A DNA stretch of 64,000 nucleotides from Leptospira terpstrae serovar Hualin str. LT 11-33 = ATCC 700639 (GTDB lineage Bacteria > Spirochaetota > Leptospiria > Leptospirales > Leptospiraceae). A model generated the notes under the pieces. That model was not told where the DNA came from. It did not search any database and saw only the letters and a program-made list of their open reading frames with translations. The DNA is taken from contig NZ_AOGW02000009.1 in assembly GCF_000332495.1 (NCBI RefSeq), positions 124,001 through 188,000 on the forward strand. Direction: 5' to 3'. The position numbers and the translations under genes were made by a program. The stretch's first letter is position 1. Each line of letters begins with the position of its first letter. This document shows positions 14,931 to 24,549 of the stretch, one piece after another.

Positions 14931-16490
14931 ATGTTAGATGAAACAACAAAAGAACAAGTAAAACAATACTTTGAAAGAATCCAAAATCCAATAAATATAC
15001 GATTGTTTTCCGGAGATCACGAAAAACGTGAAGAGTTGATTGATTTTTTAAATGATATCGTCTCTTTGAGTTCAAAGATTTCTTTGGAACATTCAGAAGA
15101 TAAAAATGATGGTCTTCGATTTTCCATTTTATCCGAAGGAAAACCAACAGGAATTGAATTTTCAGGAATTCCAATGGGTCATGAATTTACATCATTGATT
15201 TTAGCTATTCTTCAATCTGGTGGTAACCCAATCAAATTGGAAGAAGGAATTCTTTCTGCAGTATCAAAACTTAAAGAGAACTTACACTTTGAAACATTTA
15301 TTTCTCTTGATTGTCATAACTGTCCCGAAGTAGTTCAAACGCTCAATAGTTTTGCTCTTGTGAATCCTTCGATTTCACATAATATGATTGATGGAGCTAT
15401 GTATCCCGATCTTGTTAAAGAAAAAAATATTCAAGGAGTTCCTGCAGTTTTTCTAAATGGAAAACGATTCCTATCTGGCAAAGCAGAAGCTTCTGTAATT
15501 TTTGATAAACTGTTGGAATTGTATTCTGTACCTGAAACAAAAGAAGAAAACTCAAAAATTTCTAACCCTTCTGATATTTATGATGTAACAGTTATTGGTG
15601 GTGGTCCATCTGGTGTGACTGCGGCAGTGTATTCTGCTAGAAAAGGATTAAAAACTCTTGTCATCGCGGATCGGTTAGGTGGTCAAGTGAAGGACACTTT
15701 AGGGATTGAAAATATAATATCCATTCCTTATACAACAGGTCCAGAACTCACCCATGTATTGTCAGAACAGTTGGACAATAACCAAATTCGCAAAAAAGAA
15801 AATGTCCGTGTTTTAAAAATTGAATCTGGTGATTTCAAAACCATCCATTTGAATACAGGAGAACGAATTGTTACAAAAACTGTGATACTTTCTACTGGTG
15901 CAAAATGGCGTGAACTCAATGTTCCTGGCGAAAAAGAGTTTGTTGGGAAAGGAGTAGCTTATTGTCCTCACTGCGATGGACCATTTTTTAAAGATAAGGA
16001 CGTAGCTGTGGTTGGAGGAGGAAATTCAGGTGTTGAAGCAGCACTGGACCTAAGTGGAATCGTTAAATCTGTTACCTTGATTGAGTTTGGTGATAAGCTA
16101 AATGCTGATAAGGTGTTACTGGATAAAGTGGCTCAGTCACCAAATATCAAAACTTTGGTAAAGGCACAAACTATGGAAATTCAAACCAATACAGAAAAAG
16201 TCACAGGGCTTACTTATAAGGACAGAAGTTCAGAACAAAGAGAAACCATTCCCTTGGATGGAGTTTTTGTTCAGATTGGACTTGTACCAAACAGTAGTTT
16301 TGTGAAAGATTTGGTTGCTACCAATCGTTTTGGAGAGATTTTAGTAGATGAAAAATGTAAAACCAATGTTGATGGAATTTTTGCTTGTGGAGATGTAACA
16401 AACACACCTTACAAACAAATTATCATTGCCATGGGTGAGGGTGCCAAAGCTGCCATCAGCGCTTTTGAGTACCTTTTACACGCGGCTTGA
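14931..16490 (+). CDS. ahpF: Alkyl hydroperoxide reductase subunit F
   Basis: I start at ATG 14931 (519 residues) because GGGAGG lies 5 bp upstream; the GTG at 14925 is within that site. N-terminal tandem thioredoxin-like domain with redox pair C128-HN-C131, then FAD domain ([12 protein letters not shown]), NADH domain ([12 protein letters not shown]) and the thioredoxin-reductase-like active site C345-PH-C348, closely matching E. coli AhpF numbering. It passes electrons from NADH to AhpC. The 3' end overlaps the convergent hybrid kinase by 15 bp. Confidence 0.95.
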   Translation: MLDETTKEQVKQYFERIQNPINIRLFSGDHEKREELIDFLNDIVSLSSKISLEHSEDKNDGLRFSILSEGKPTGIEFSGIPMGHEFTSLILAILQSGGNPIKLEEGILSAVSKLKENLHFETFISLDCHNCPEVVQTLNSFALVNPSISHNMIDGAMYPDLVKEKNIQGVPAVFLNGKRFLSGKAEASVIFDKLLELYSVPETKEENSKISNPSDIYDVTVIGGGPSGVTAAVYSARKGLKTLVIADRLGGQVKDTLGIENIISIPYTTGPELTHVLSEQLDNNQIRKKENVRVLKIESGDFKTIHLNTGERIVTKTVILSTGAKWRELNVPGEKEFVGKGVAYCPHCDGPFFKDKDVAVVGGGNSGVEAALDLSGIVKSVTLIEFGDKLNADKVLLDKVAQSPNIKTLVKAQTMEIQTNTEKVTGLTYKDRSSEQRETIPLDGVFVQIGLVPNSSFVKDLVATNRFGEILVDEKCKTNVDGIFACGDVTNTPYKQIIIAMGEGAKAAISAFEYLLHAA

Positions 16491-18863
16491 GGATATCCAT
16501 TTTTCAAGAGTAGAGTATAGGTCGGCGGCGGAAATTGGTTTGGTGAGAAAATCATTCATGCCAGATTCCATCGCCGTATCTTTTACTGAAAAAAATGCCC
16601 CTGCTGTTAACGCAACAATAGGAGTTTTTTTATTAGATCCCTTTTCGAGTTTTCTGATTTCAATTGTTGCCGTATAACCATCCATCACCGGCATTTGTAA
16701 GTCCATAAAAATCAGATCAGGAATTTTCTCTTGAAACTGATGGACAGCATCGGCTCCATCGTTTGCATATCTTAGCTTTATGTTGGGATATCTTTTTAAT
16801 AACATTTTAGATAATAACTTTTTGTTTAAATCGTTATCTTCTACAATCAATATGTCATTTTGAATCAGATTGTTTTCAATAATCACAGATTCATCGGGAG
16901 CTGTTTGTTTTTCTTCGAATAAATTAGAAGATACGGATCCTGAAGTATTTGCTTGTAAGGATAATACAAAGCTAAAAGTACTTCCTTTCCCGAGTTCACT
17001 TTCAAGTCGTAAGTGGGAATTCATTTTATGGACTAGTTCACTGGTGATCGTAAGTCCAAGCCCAGTACCTCCATACTTTCTTGTAATCGATGTATCTGCT
17101 TGTGAAAACGAATCAAATAATTTTGTCTGAGAATTGGGATCAATTCCAATACCTGTATCAGTTACTGCAAATTCAATATCAATGATGTTGTCATTTTGTT
17201 TGATAGGTTTGACTGAAACTTCAACTTTTCCTTCATGAGTAAACTTGATAGCATTCCCTATCAAATTTGAAAGCACTTGCCTAAGTCGTAAGGGATCCAA
17301 AGATACAAATCTAGGTAATTGGGCATCCAAATGTAGGTTCAAAGGAATGGCCTTTGATGCAGCAGAAATCTGGAAAAGATCCACAGTGGATTGGACTAAA
17401 TCATTTAAATCGGTACTGATGAATTCAAGTTCCATTTTTCCCGAATCTATTTTAGAAAAATCTAGAATTTGATTTACTAAAGAGAGTAAACTTTTTCCAG
17501 AAAGAAATATACTTCTTAAATATTCTTTTTGTTCTTCGGATAGTGACGAATGCAACAAAAGTTCAGTGAATCCGATGATTCCATTGAGTGGAGTTCGGAT
17601 TTCGTGACTCATATTGGCTAAAAAGTTACCCTTTGCCATGTTTGCTGCTTCTGCCATTTCTTTTGCTTTTCGCAAAGTATATTCTATTTTTTTCGTTTCT
17701 GTTAGATCGGAATTGGATCCAACCATTCGAATTTTATTTCCAGAGGAATCGCGTTGGATATAACATCGCGATAAAACATGCGCAAAATTCCCTTTTCGTT
17801 TTTTCATTTGGAAACTGAACTCAAATGTTTCTCTTTGAGAGAGCATAATATTTTCTAAGAATTCAGAAACCCAGTCCAAATCGTCGGGATGAATTAAACT
17901 TTTCCAATAACTGATGGGAACATTTTCTGGTTTTTCATCGTTACCAAATTCTAGCCACCATCGTCGTGAATAAATGACAGTATCGTTGACCAAGTCCCAA
18001 TCGAACCAACCATCGGAACTTACTTCTAAAATTAATGCATAACGTTCATTAGATTCTTTTAATGCATTTTCAGCACGTTTTTGTTCGGTTATGTCTTTAC
18101 TAGCACCTACGATAAATTTAAATTTTTCTTCCACTAAGATAGGAGTAAGAGCAGTAGTCCAAATTCTAGTACCTGCAGGCATAGGAAGACTTTCTTCATA
18201 AGAAATTGTAGTTTTTGCCTTTAATGCATTTTGGAAATTTTTGATAACAGGAATTCCTAACTTTTCACCTAACAAATCGATGGGTGTTTTCCCTTGTATA
18301 TAGGATTGGGTAACCCCAGTAGATTTTTCGTATGCCGCATTGATGCGACGAATTACAAATTCTCCGTTGTCCATTACCTCAACAAGAAACATAGAATCTT
18401 GACTTCCATTAAACAAAATATTGTTTTCAAGTAAGAGTTCTTTGATTTCTACGGATTCATTTTTAATAACATCTTGTAAGGATAACAGTTCTGAAATGTC
18501 AGCGACTACTCCGTCAAAGCGGAGGATTTCTCCAGCTTCATTCCGAATCAATCTTCCTTGGCATTGAACAAATTTAGTTTGTTTGTCTTTCGTAAGAATT
18601 CGATAACGAACTCGAATTTTACCATCAATATTTAAAGTAGTTAATGCGAGTTCAACGATAGAACGATCATCAAGATGGATAAGCTCCCGCCATGCATCTC
18701 TATGATCAGTGAAGTATTCGATAGGATATCCAGTGAGAGTTTCAACAGAAGGGCTTATGTAGAGAATTTGTAATTCAGGATAACTGGCCGAAAATATAAC
18801 CTCCTCCATTGCGGAGAGAATTTGCATTTCCAATGAAGGGGGAGGCGGGCGCATACCCTCCAT
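16476..18863 (-). CDS. Soluble multi-PAS hybrid sensor histidine kinase
   Basis: A 795-residue cytoplasmic protein with no membrane helix. Three PAS/PAC modules are visible (about 15-130, 145-265, 275-395), then HisKA with H420 in NMSHEIRTPLNG, HATPase (DTGIGID; GGTGLGLTI) and a C-terminal receiver (about 668-790; phospho-Asp D721 in FMDLQMPVMDGY). The hybrid layout suggests phosphorelay to an unlinked Hpt protein. The start is uncertain: an in-frame ATG three codons later also exists and GGAGGG lies between. It is convergent with, and overlaps, ahpF by 15 bp. Confidence 0.9.
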   Translation of the reverse strand: MEGMRPPPPSLEMQILSAMEEVIFSASYPELQILYISPSVETLTGYPIEYFTDHRDAWRELIHLDDRSIVELALTTLNIDGKIRVRYRILTKDKQTKFVQCQGRLIRNEAGEILRFDGVVADISELLSLQDVIKNESVEIKELLLENNILFNGSQDSMFLVEVMDNGEFVIRRINAAYEKSTGVTQSYIQGKTPIDLLGEKLGIPVIKNFQNALKAKTTISYEESLPMPAGTRIWTTALTPILVEEKFKFIVGASKDITEQKRAENALKESNERYALILEVSSDGWFDWDLVNDTVIYSRRWWLEFGNDEKPENVPISYWKSLIHPDDLDWVSEFLENIMLSQRETFEFSFQMKKRKGNFAHVLSRCYIQRDSSGNKIRMVGSNSDLTETKKIEYTLRKAKEMAEAANMAKGNFLANMSHEIRTPLNGIIGFTELLLHSSLSEEQKEYLRSIFLSGKSLLSLVNQILDFSKIDSGKMELEFISTDLNDLVQSTVDLFQISAASKAIPLNLHLDAQLPRFVSLDPLRLRQVLSNLIGNAIKFTHEGKVEVSVKPIKQNDNIIDIEFAVTDTGIGIDPNSQTKLFDSFSQADTSITRKYGGTGLGLTITSELVHKMNSHLRLESELGKGSTFSFVLSLQANTSGSVSSNLFEEKQTAPDESVIIENNLIQNDILIVEDNDLNKKLLSKMLLKRYPNIKLRYANDGADAVHQFQEKIPDLIFMDLQMPVMDGYTATIEIRKLEKGSNKKTPIVALTAGAFFSVKDTAMESGMNDFLTKPISAADLYSTLEKWISSSRV

Positions 18864-18898
18864 TTGACGAATCTTTTCGCAAGATCTAACATACTAAA

Positions 18899-19333
18899 TT
18901 AGATCTTTCTAATAAGAAATGGGAGTGCCAAAAAAGGGGAGAGTTTACTGTAGTTCATCCCTAGCAGATCCGTCCCATTCAAAACTCGAAATTCATCTAC
19001 GAAATAGGGCCAAGGAAAGGGAGCATTTTTTGTATACTCAAGAATTAAGCTAGGTTTTCCATCGAGTCGGGATTTCCCAATGGATAGGTCCATCGGATAA
19101 CGCATTTGGAAATCTGTAGAGTGGGGAGGTAAAAATAAATTGTAAGCGATTTCAGACCCATCGAATGATTTTCCCCACCAATGACGAAAGGACAAAAAGT
19201 TCAAACTAAAACGAGCACTGTTTTGAAACCATTTAGGTCCAAGCCATTCTGCCTGGTAATTGCCTGTCGGAAAGGATTCAGGTGCCTTTAATTCCAAGAA
19301 CTGTTTTTTAAATTCAAATAGGGACATCGTCAT
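18899..19333 (-). CDS. Conserved-looking hypothetical protein
   Basis: About 144 residues, rich in Phe, Trp and Pro (WLGPKWFQNSA; FRHWWGKSFDG; FPWPYFVDEF), with no signal peptide or clear membrane helix. The aromatic pattern could suit a lipid- or ligand-binding beta-barrel, but I recognise no family. Several candidate starts cluster at the 5' end (TTG 19336, ATG 19333, ATG 19327) without a strong ribosome site. It lies 35 bp upstream of the hybrid kinase on the same strand. Confidence 0.6.
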   Translation of the reverse strand: MTMSLFEFKKQFLELKAPESFPTGNYQAEWLGPKWFQNSARFSLNFLSFRHWWGKSFDGSEIAYNLFLPPHSTDFQMRYPMDLSIGKSRLDGKPSLILEYTKNAPFPWPYFVDEFRVLNGTDLLGMNYSKLSPFLALPFLIRKI

Positions 19334-19479
19334 CAATCAAATTTCAAATTAACAAAAGCATAGCGAAAATTCCGATCCTGTTAAAAAAATATGGAAAGAT
19401 TTCCCATTTCATTCAGGAAAGAGTTGGCAATTGCAAGTACCCATCGTAGAACAGGGAACATTCGAATTTCGGAGTCCAC

Positions 19480-22400
19480 ATGCGTAAGTTGGTATTGGCT
19501 TTTAGTTTTTTATTTTTTCTTAGTTCTTGTAATCCTCTCGCAGGTTTTTTCCGGTCCATCAAACGCACTTTCTTTCCTAGCAGTTGCCGAATCGAAGTTA
19601 AACTAGACACAACAGATTTAAAATATCTAGAAGACCTTTGGGACTACCGCATTACAGTTTCAGAAGATACCAATTTACAAGAGTTTGCTTCAGCAGTTCA
19701 AATTTCGCCAAAACCATCCTTCCCTAGAACCGATTTTTCTGATTATGTAACTCGGGAATTTTCTCTTGATTCTTGGAACTTTGATCCAGGAGTCGAATAC
19801 GAAATCAAAATTGGAAAATTTTACGCTGAGAACGATTGTTTCTTAGAAACGCCTGTTAGTTTCAAGCTACCAGTGATGGCAAAAAAACCTTCCTTTTATT
19901 TATCTAGGGAAAATATATTTGAATCCAACTTAAACAAGGTACTTCCTATCTCCATTTCCAACGTTCCAGAATTTCAAATTCGTTCTGCAGAATTATCTAT
20001 TCCTATTCTTGTCGATGCAGTTGCTACACTCGGAAATAAATACTATGAATTTGAAAACCAATTAAATTGGAAAAAATCTGTTTGGAAGTCGGGGGTCAAA
20101 GTCAATTCCTTTGGAAACCAAGGGATGGATATTGATAATTATTTTGGTTCCAAACCGAATACAAAAGCATGGATCGCATTCCAATTAGGTGCAAATATCA
20201 TTGGTGAAAATAATAAAGAAGAGTACAAAAAAGAATCGATATTCTTACAATCTACAAACTTAGGTATCACAACCAAGTTAGATCCGAATACACTTCATGT
20301 ATGGGTACATAGTCTTTCCAAGGCAGAACCTGTAGCTAATACAAATATTAGTTTGTATGAAAAAGGAAATTTACGAGGCACTTGTAAAACTGACAAAGAT
20401 GGACATTGCACTGTGCCAGCCATCAGCGATTTAAAGTATTTCGACAAATCCGTGTTAATTGCGGAAGATACTTCCGGTGATAAAGCATTCCTTCATTTTA
20501 ATGAAACACATATAGAAGGGTATAGCGATTATTACACGGACAACTATGTAAAAGGTAAAATATACTTTGATAGAAAGTTGTACAGACCAGGGGATCGCGT
20601 AGAGATCAAAGCAGTCCTTGCTGACAGAAAAAATGGAGCATTGGTACCTTATTCATCAAAAACCGTAAATGTACAAATTCGAGATTCCCGTGGTAAGGAT
20701 GTAACCAATTCAAATCTTACATCCACTGGGCAAGGGGGAGTGGCCACAGGTTATACAATTCCCTCTGATGCTCCCCTGGGACATTATTCTGTTTCTATTT
20801 ATTTACCTGGGAAAGATGGTTCGATCACCTATGATACCTTTCAAGTAGAAGAATTTCGACCAGTGAATTTTATGGTGAATGTAAATTTGGCGAATGTTGT
20901 GAACAAAGACCAGAATGTAAAAGGGTCTGTGGAAGGTAAATATATGTTCGGAGCTCCAATGGGAGGAGCTAAGGTTAGTTATTCGGTATTAAAAAGAAAA
21001 CGTTATATAAACTTTGATGCATTTTCAAATTATGATTTTTCCGACACTTGGTATGATTACGAAGACGAATATTCAAGTGGAAATTCGGATTATGTAACCG
21101 GTTCCGAAGGAGTATTAGACAGTAAGGGACTCTTTAGTTTAGACATTCCAGTTCAAGATCTAACCCGTAAGTTTTTAACCGATGGAGAAGATATCGAAAT
21201 TGCTGATCCGTTTCATTTGGTTGTGGAATCTTCTGTCTTCGATGTAGATGGAAAGTCTGTTACAAAATCTTCCAGTATACCATACAATCCATCGGAAACC
21301 TATGTAGGTTTAAAATGTAATGATAGATACCAACCTTTGGACAAACCGTTCCAGTTTGGAGCTGTGGCAGTCAACTTACAAGGAAAAGCTGTCGCTGGCG
21401 CAGAACTAAAGGCTTATATTATTTATAATGATTGGACTTCTGTTTTGTCTCAAGGTATAGGAAAGTTCTTTTTTAGAAGTAACCAGCTAACAAAAAAAGT
21501 TGTTGAGACAAAAAAACTGATTTCTAAAGCGGATGGTGTCAGTTTTGATTATCGTGCCAAAGATCCTGGAAGTTATACGGTTTTGATTCTAAATCGAGAC
21601 AAAGTTTTTTCTCGAGTAGATTTTTATGCTTACGAAAAAGAATCTTATTATACTTGGGACTTTCGGGGCGATGATTCTATCGAGTTACGTTCTGATAAAA
21701 AAGAATATAAAATTGGTGACAAAGCAAAGATTTTGATTAAGTCTCCTTTGCAAAATGCACGAGTCATCGTTACTGTAGAAAGAGATTCCGTGTATTTCAA
21801 AAAATCTTTTTTGATGAAAGGAAACAGTGCTCCTTTAGAAATTCCTATTGAAGAATCATACCTTCCAAATGTTGATGTCAACGTAGTTATGTTATCAGGA
21901 AGATTGCCGGTGCCTGAAGGTCTTTCTACCGATGACATCAAAGAGTTCAATGAACAAGATTTAGGTGCTCCAAAAGCCAAAACAGGTTCCGTTACATTAA
22001 AGGTAAATTTAGAATCGAGAACAGCTCCTGTTGTGATCAAAACTGACAAAACCGAATACCAACCAAGGGAACAGGTAAAATTATCAATTCAATCTAGTCC
22101 CGGAGCGGAACTAACTGTTTCTGTGGCAGATCGCGGAGTGTTAGACTTGGTAGGATATTCTTTTCAAAGCCCAGTGCAAATGTTCTACCAGTATTGGTAT
22201 AGTATTGTGAAAACTTTTGAACTTCGTAGTATGATCATCAAACATTATATATACGAAAACAAAGGGGATAGTCCCGGAGGGGATTATGGTGAAGATTCGG
22301 GGGGAGGGTTCTCTGCGGAATCAGAATCCGGAGCTAGGAAAGACTTTCGATATACTGCTTATTGGAATCCTATTGTCACAGCGGACAGTAATGGAAATGC

Positions 22401-24549
22401 AGATTTAAGTTTTACTTTACCAGATAATTTGACAACGTTTCGGGTCATGGTTGCATCTTCCGCCAATGGAAAGTTTGGTGCATCAAATACGGAATTTATC
22501 GTCAAAAAGAATCTAGTTTTACAAAAGACTGTTGCCAGATTCATTCGAGTGGGCGATAGTTTAGAGTTAGGTGGTAGTATTACCAATAATACAAAGAAAA
22601 AAGGAAAGTTTAAATATAAAATTGAGTCTAAGTTTCTTCCAGATGATAAAGGTTGGATATCAATTGAACTTGCTGCAGGACAAACCAAAGAAGTTCTAAG
22701 AAGTTTCCAGATTTCTGAATCTCAGTACATCAAACTAAAACTAGATCATCCAAAGGATGAAATTCAAATGTCATATCAAATTTCAGTGGAACCAGAAAAC
22801 GCCACTGAATTTGTTAATTTGAAAAAATCTGATCTTTCTGATGCTCTAGTTGTAACCGTTCCTATCAAAGAATTTGATCCTGTAACATCGGTTCAATTTT
22901 CTGGTTATACAGATTCCGAACACAAAACGCTAATCGCATTTCCTAAAAAAGAATCAATATTACTCAATAAAGGTTCGTTGGACATTCGTATGTCGGGAAC
23001 TGCACTCACAGCTTTAAAATCTGCCTTTGACTTCTATGAATCCAACCCTTATTTTTGTATGGAACAAAGAACTTCAGCCTATTTACTTTCATTGAGTGCA
23101 GGGGAGTTACTAAAGGAATTTCAATATAAAGCTCCTTCAAAAGATTCTTATGATTTTACTCAAATCGAAAAATTATTTTTAGATGAGATGTCTGATTTTC
23201 AATCCTCTGATGGAAGTTTTAAAGTTTGGAAAGGTCATGGTCGAACTGGATATCCTTATTTAACAGCCTACATTGCTTCAGTAATGCAAATAGCAAAAGA
23301 GAAAGGAAAAAGATCAAATTCACAAGCATACCTTGCGGCCATACAATACTTACAAAATTATGTAAAGAATCCTACGGAAACATCGATTAATTCCTACCAA
23401 ACTCTCAGTTTAATTTATTCTGTCCTTTCGAAAGACAAAAAGGACATTCATTCATTAGAAAAAACATTAGTAGATCATTTTGAGGAATTAAATTTAAAGT
23501 CACGGGGAATTTTTCTAACTGCCTATGCTGAAACACATAAATTAGAATCTTATGAATCTGATACTGTTTTTAAAAAGTTATTTTCTGAATATACCAAATA
23601 CATTGGATACGAAAAGGAACTATTCACATTAAAACCACTAAAGCAAGATGCAGAGGAAGCTTACTACTACTCTTACTATAGTTCCTCTAGTGTACTTGGG
23701 AATTATTTACGATTGTTACTAAAGGTAGATTCTAAAAATCCGCGAATTGTAGAACTTGTGAAATCTATAATGATGGATCGGCAAAATCATTTTTGGTCTG
23801 ATAGTCATAGTGTGGGAACTGTTGCACTTGCGTTATTTGAATATAGAAATCGTTTTGAATCAACTTCTGCTGATACGGAAGGACAGGCAATCTTTGGTGA
23901 AAAAACTTTAATTGATGAATCTTTTTCTGCTTCTTCTGATTCCATCTATAAAGAAGAAATTACCTTTGATCGCCTTTTCGAAGGAAAGGATCCATCGGGT
24001 AGACCTTTGCTATTTAAACGCACTAGTGCTGAAGGAAGGTTGTATTTCCAATCTAGATTGATGTATGTTCCCGTAAAAGACACAACCACTCAAAAGTTCA
24101 ATGGACTTGAAATTAGAAAAACTTTATACAGAATTGATGGTAGAAATTCAAATGGTGATGCCATCTTAAAAGAAGCGACAAGTATGCAACGTGGATCAAC
24201 ATATCTTGTCAAATTGAAAATACTGAGTAACACCGAACAGGCATTTGCTATGATTGTGGATCCAATTCCGAGTAACACAGAAATTGTAAACACTTCATTT
24301 TTGACAGAAAAAACTTCAGACGCTGAAGAAACCGAAGTTACGGAAAATTATTATGGAAGATACAAAGAATACCGTGATGATCGTGTTATCTTTTCGGAAG
24401 ATAGACTTGGAAGAGGAGAAACAGAGTTTAATTATATATTACGGCCGGTTGCAAAAGGAAATTCTATTCTGCCTGCATCCAAAACTTTTTTAATGTATCA
24501 TCCACAGTTTTATGGAAATACTAATACCATTAGAGTGAAAGTGGAGTGA
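19480..24549 (+). CDS. Bacterial alpha-2-macroglobulin family lipoprotein
   Basis: A 1689-residue envelope protein. The signal peptide ends FFLSSCNP (lipid Cys 17), so it is anchored as a lipoprotein. MG-type beta-sandwich domains fill most of the chain; RPGDRVEIKAVL and PSDAPLGHYSV mark the MG3-MG4 region. The thioester motif CMEQ at C1193-Q1196 is retained (the usual bacterial form is CLEQ), followed by an alpha-helical toroid domain (about 1190-1440). Known members trap attacking proteases and guard the periplasm together with PBP1C, which is encoded next with a 4-bp GTGA overlap. Near residues 920-950 is a Gly/Ser/Asp-rich loop, a likely bait region. Confidence 0.93.
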   Translation: MRKLVLAFSFLFFLSSCNPLAGFFRSIKRTFFPSSCRIEVKLDTTDLKYLEDLWDYRITVSEDTNLQEFASAVQISPKPSFPRTDFSDYVTREFSLDSWNFDPGVEYEIKIGKFYAENDCFLETPVSFKLPVMAKKPSFYLSRENIFESNLNKVLPISISNVPEFQIRSAELSIPILVDAVATLGNKYYEFENQLNWKKSVWKSGVKVNSFGNQGMDIDNYFGSKPNTKAWIAFQLGANIIGENNKEEYKKESIFLQSTNLGITTKLDPNTLHVWVHSLSKAEPVANTNISLYEKGNLRGTCKTDKDGHCTVPAISDLKYFDKSVLIAEDTSGDKAFLHFNETHIEGYSDYYTDNYVKGKIYFDRKLYRPGDRVEIKAVLADRKNGALVPYSSKTVNVQIRDSRGKDVTNSNLTSTGQGGVATGYTIPSDAPLGHYSVSIYLPGKDGSITYDTFQVEEFRPVNFMVNVNLANVVNKDQNVKGSVEGKYMFGAPMGGAKVSYSVLKRKRYINFDAFSNYDFSDTWYDYEDEYSSGNSDYVTGSEGVLDSKGLFSLDIPVQDLTRKFLTDGEDIEIADPFHLVVESSVFDVDGKSVTKSSSIPYNPSETYVGLKCNDRYQPLDKPFQFGAVAVNLQGKAVAGAELKAYIIYNDWTSVLSQGIGKFFFRSNQLTKKVVETKKLISKADGVSFDYRAKDPGSYTVLILNRDKVFSRVDFYAYEKESYYTWDFRGDDSIELRSDKKEYKIGDKAKILIKSPLQNARVIVTVERDSVYFKKSFLMKGNSAPLEIPIEESYLPNVDVNVVMLSGRLPVPEGLSTDDIKEFNEQDLGAPKAKTGSVTLKVNLESRTAPVVIKTDKTEYQPREQVKLSIQSSPGAELTVSVADRGVLDLVGYSFQSPVQMFYQYWYSIVKTFELRSMIIKHYIYENKGDSPGGDYGEDSGGGFSAESESGARKDFRYTAYWNPIVTADSNGNADLSFTLPDNLTTFRVMVASSANGKFGASNTEFIVKKNLVLQKTVARFIRVGDSLELGGSITNNTKKKGKFKYKIESKFLPDDKGWISIELAAGQTKEVLRSFQISESQYIKLKLDHPKDEIQMSYQISVEPENATEFVNLKKSDLSDALVVTVPIKEFDPVTSVQFSGYTDSEHKTLIAFPKKESILLNKGSLDIRMSGTALTALKSAFDFYESNPYFCMEQRTSAYLLSLSAGELLKEFQYKAPSKDSYDFTQIEKLFLDEMSDFQSSDGSFKVWKGHGRTGYPYLTAYIASVMQIAKEKGKRSNSQAYLAAIQYLQNYVKNPTETSINSYQTLSLIYSVLSKDKKDIHSLEKTLVDHFEELNLKSRGIFLTAYAETHKLESYESDTVFKKLFSEYTKYIGYEKELFTLKPLKQDAEEAYYYSYYSSSSVLGNYLRLLLKVDSKNPRIVELVKSIMMDRQNHFWSDSHSVGTVALALFEYRNRFESTSADTEGQAIFGEKTLIDESFSASSDSIYKEEITFDRLFEGKDPSGRPLLFKRTSAEGRLYFQSRLMYVPVKDTTTQKFNGLEIRKTLYRIDGRNSNGDAILKEATSMQRGSTYLVKLKILSNTEQAFAMIVDPIPSNTEIVNTSFLTEKTSDAEETEVTENYYGRYKEYRDDRVIFSEDRLGRGETEFNYILRPVAKGNSILPASKTFLMYHPQFYGNTNTIRVKVE

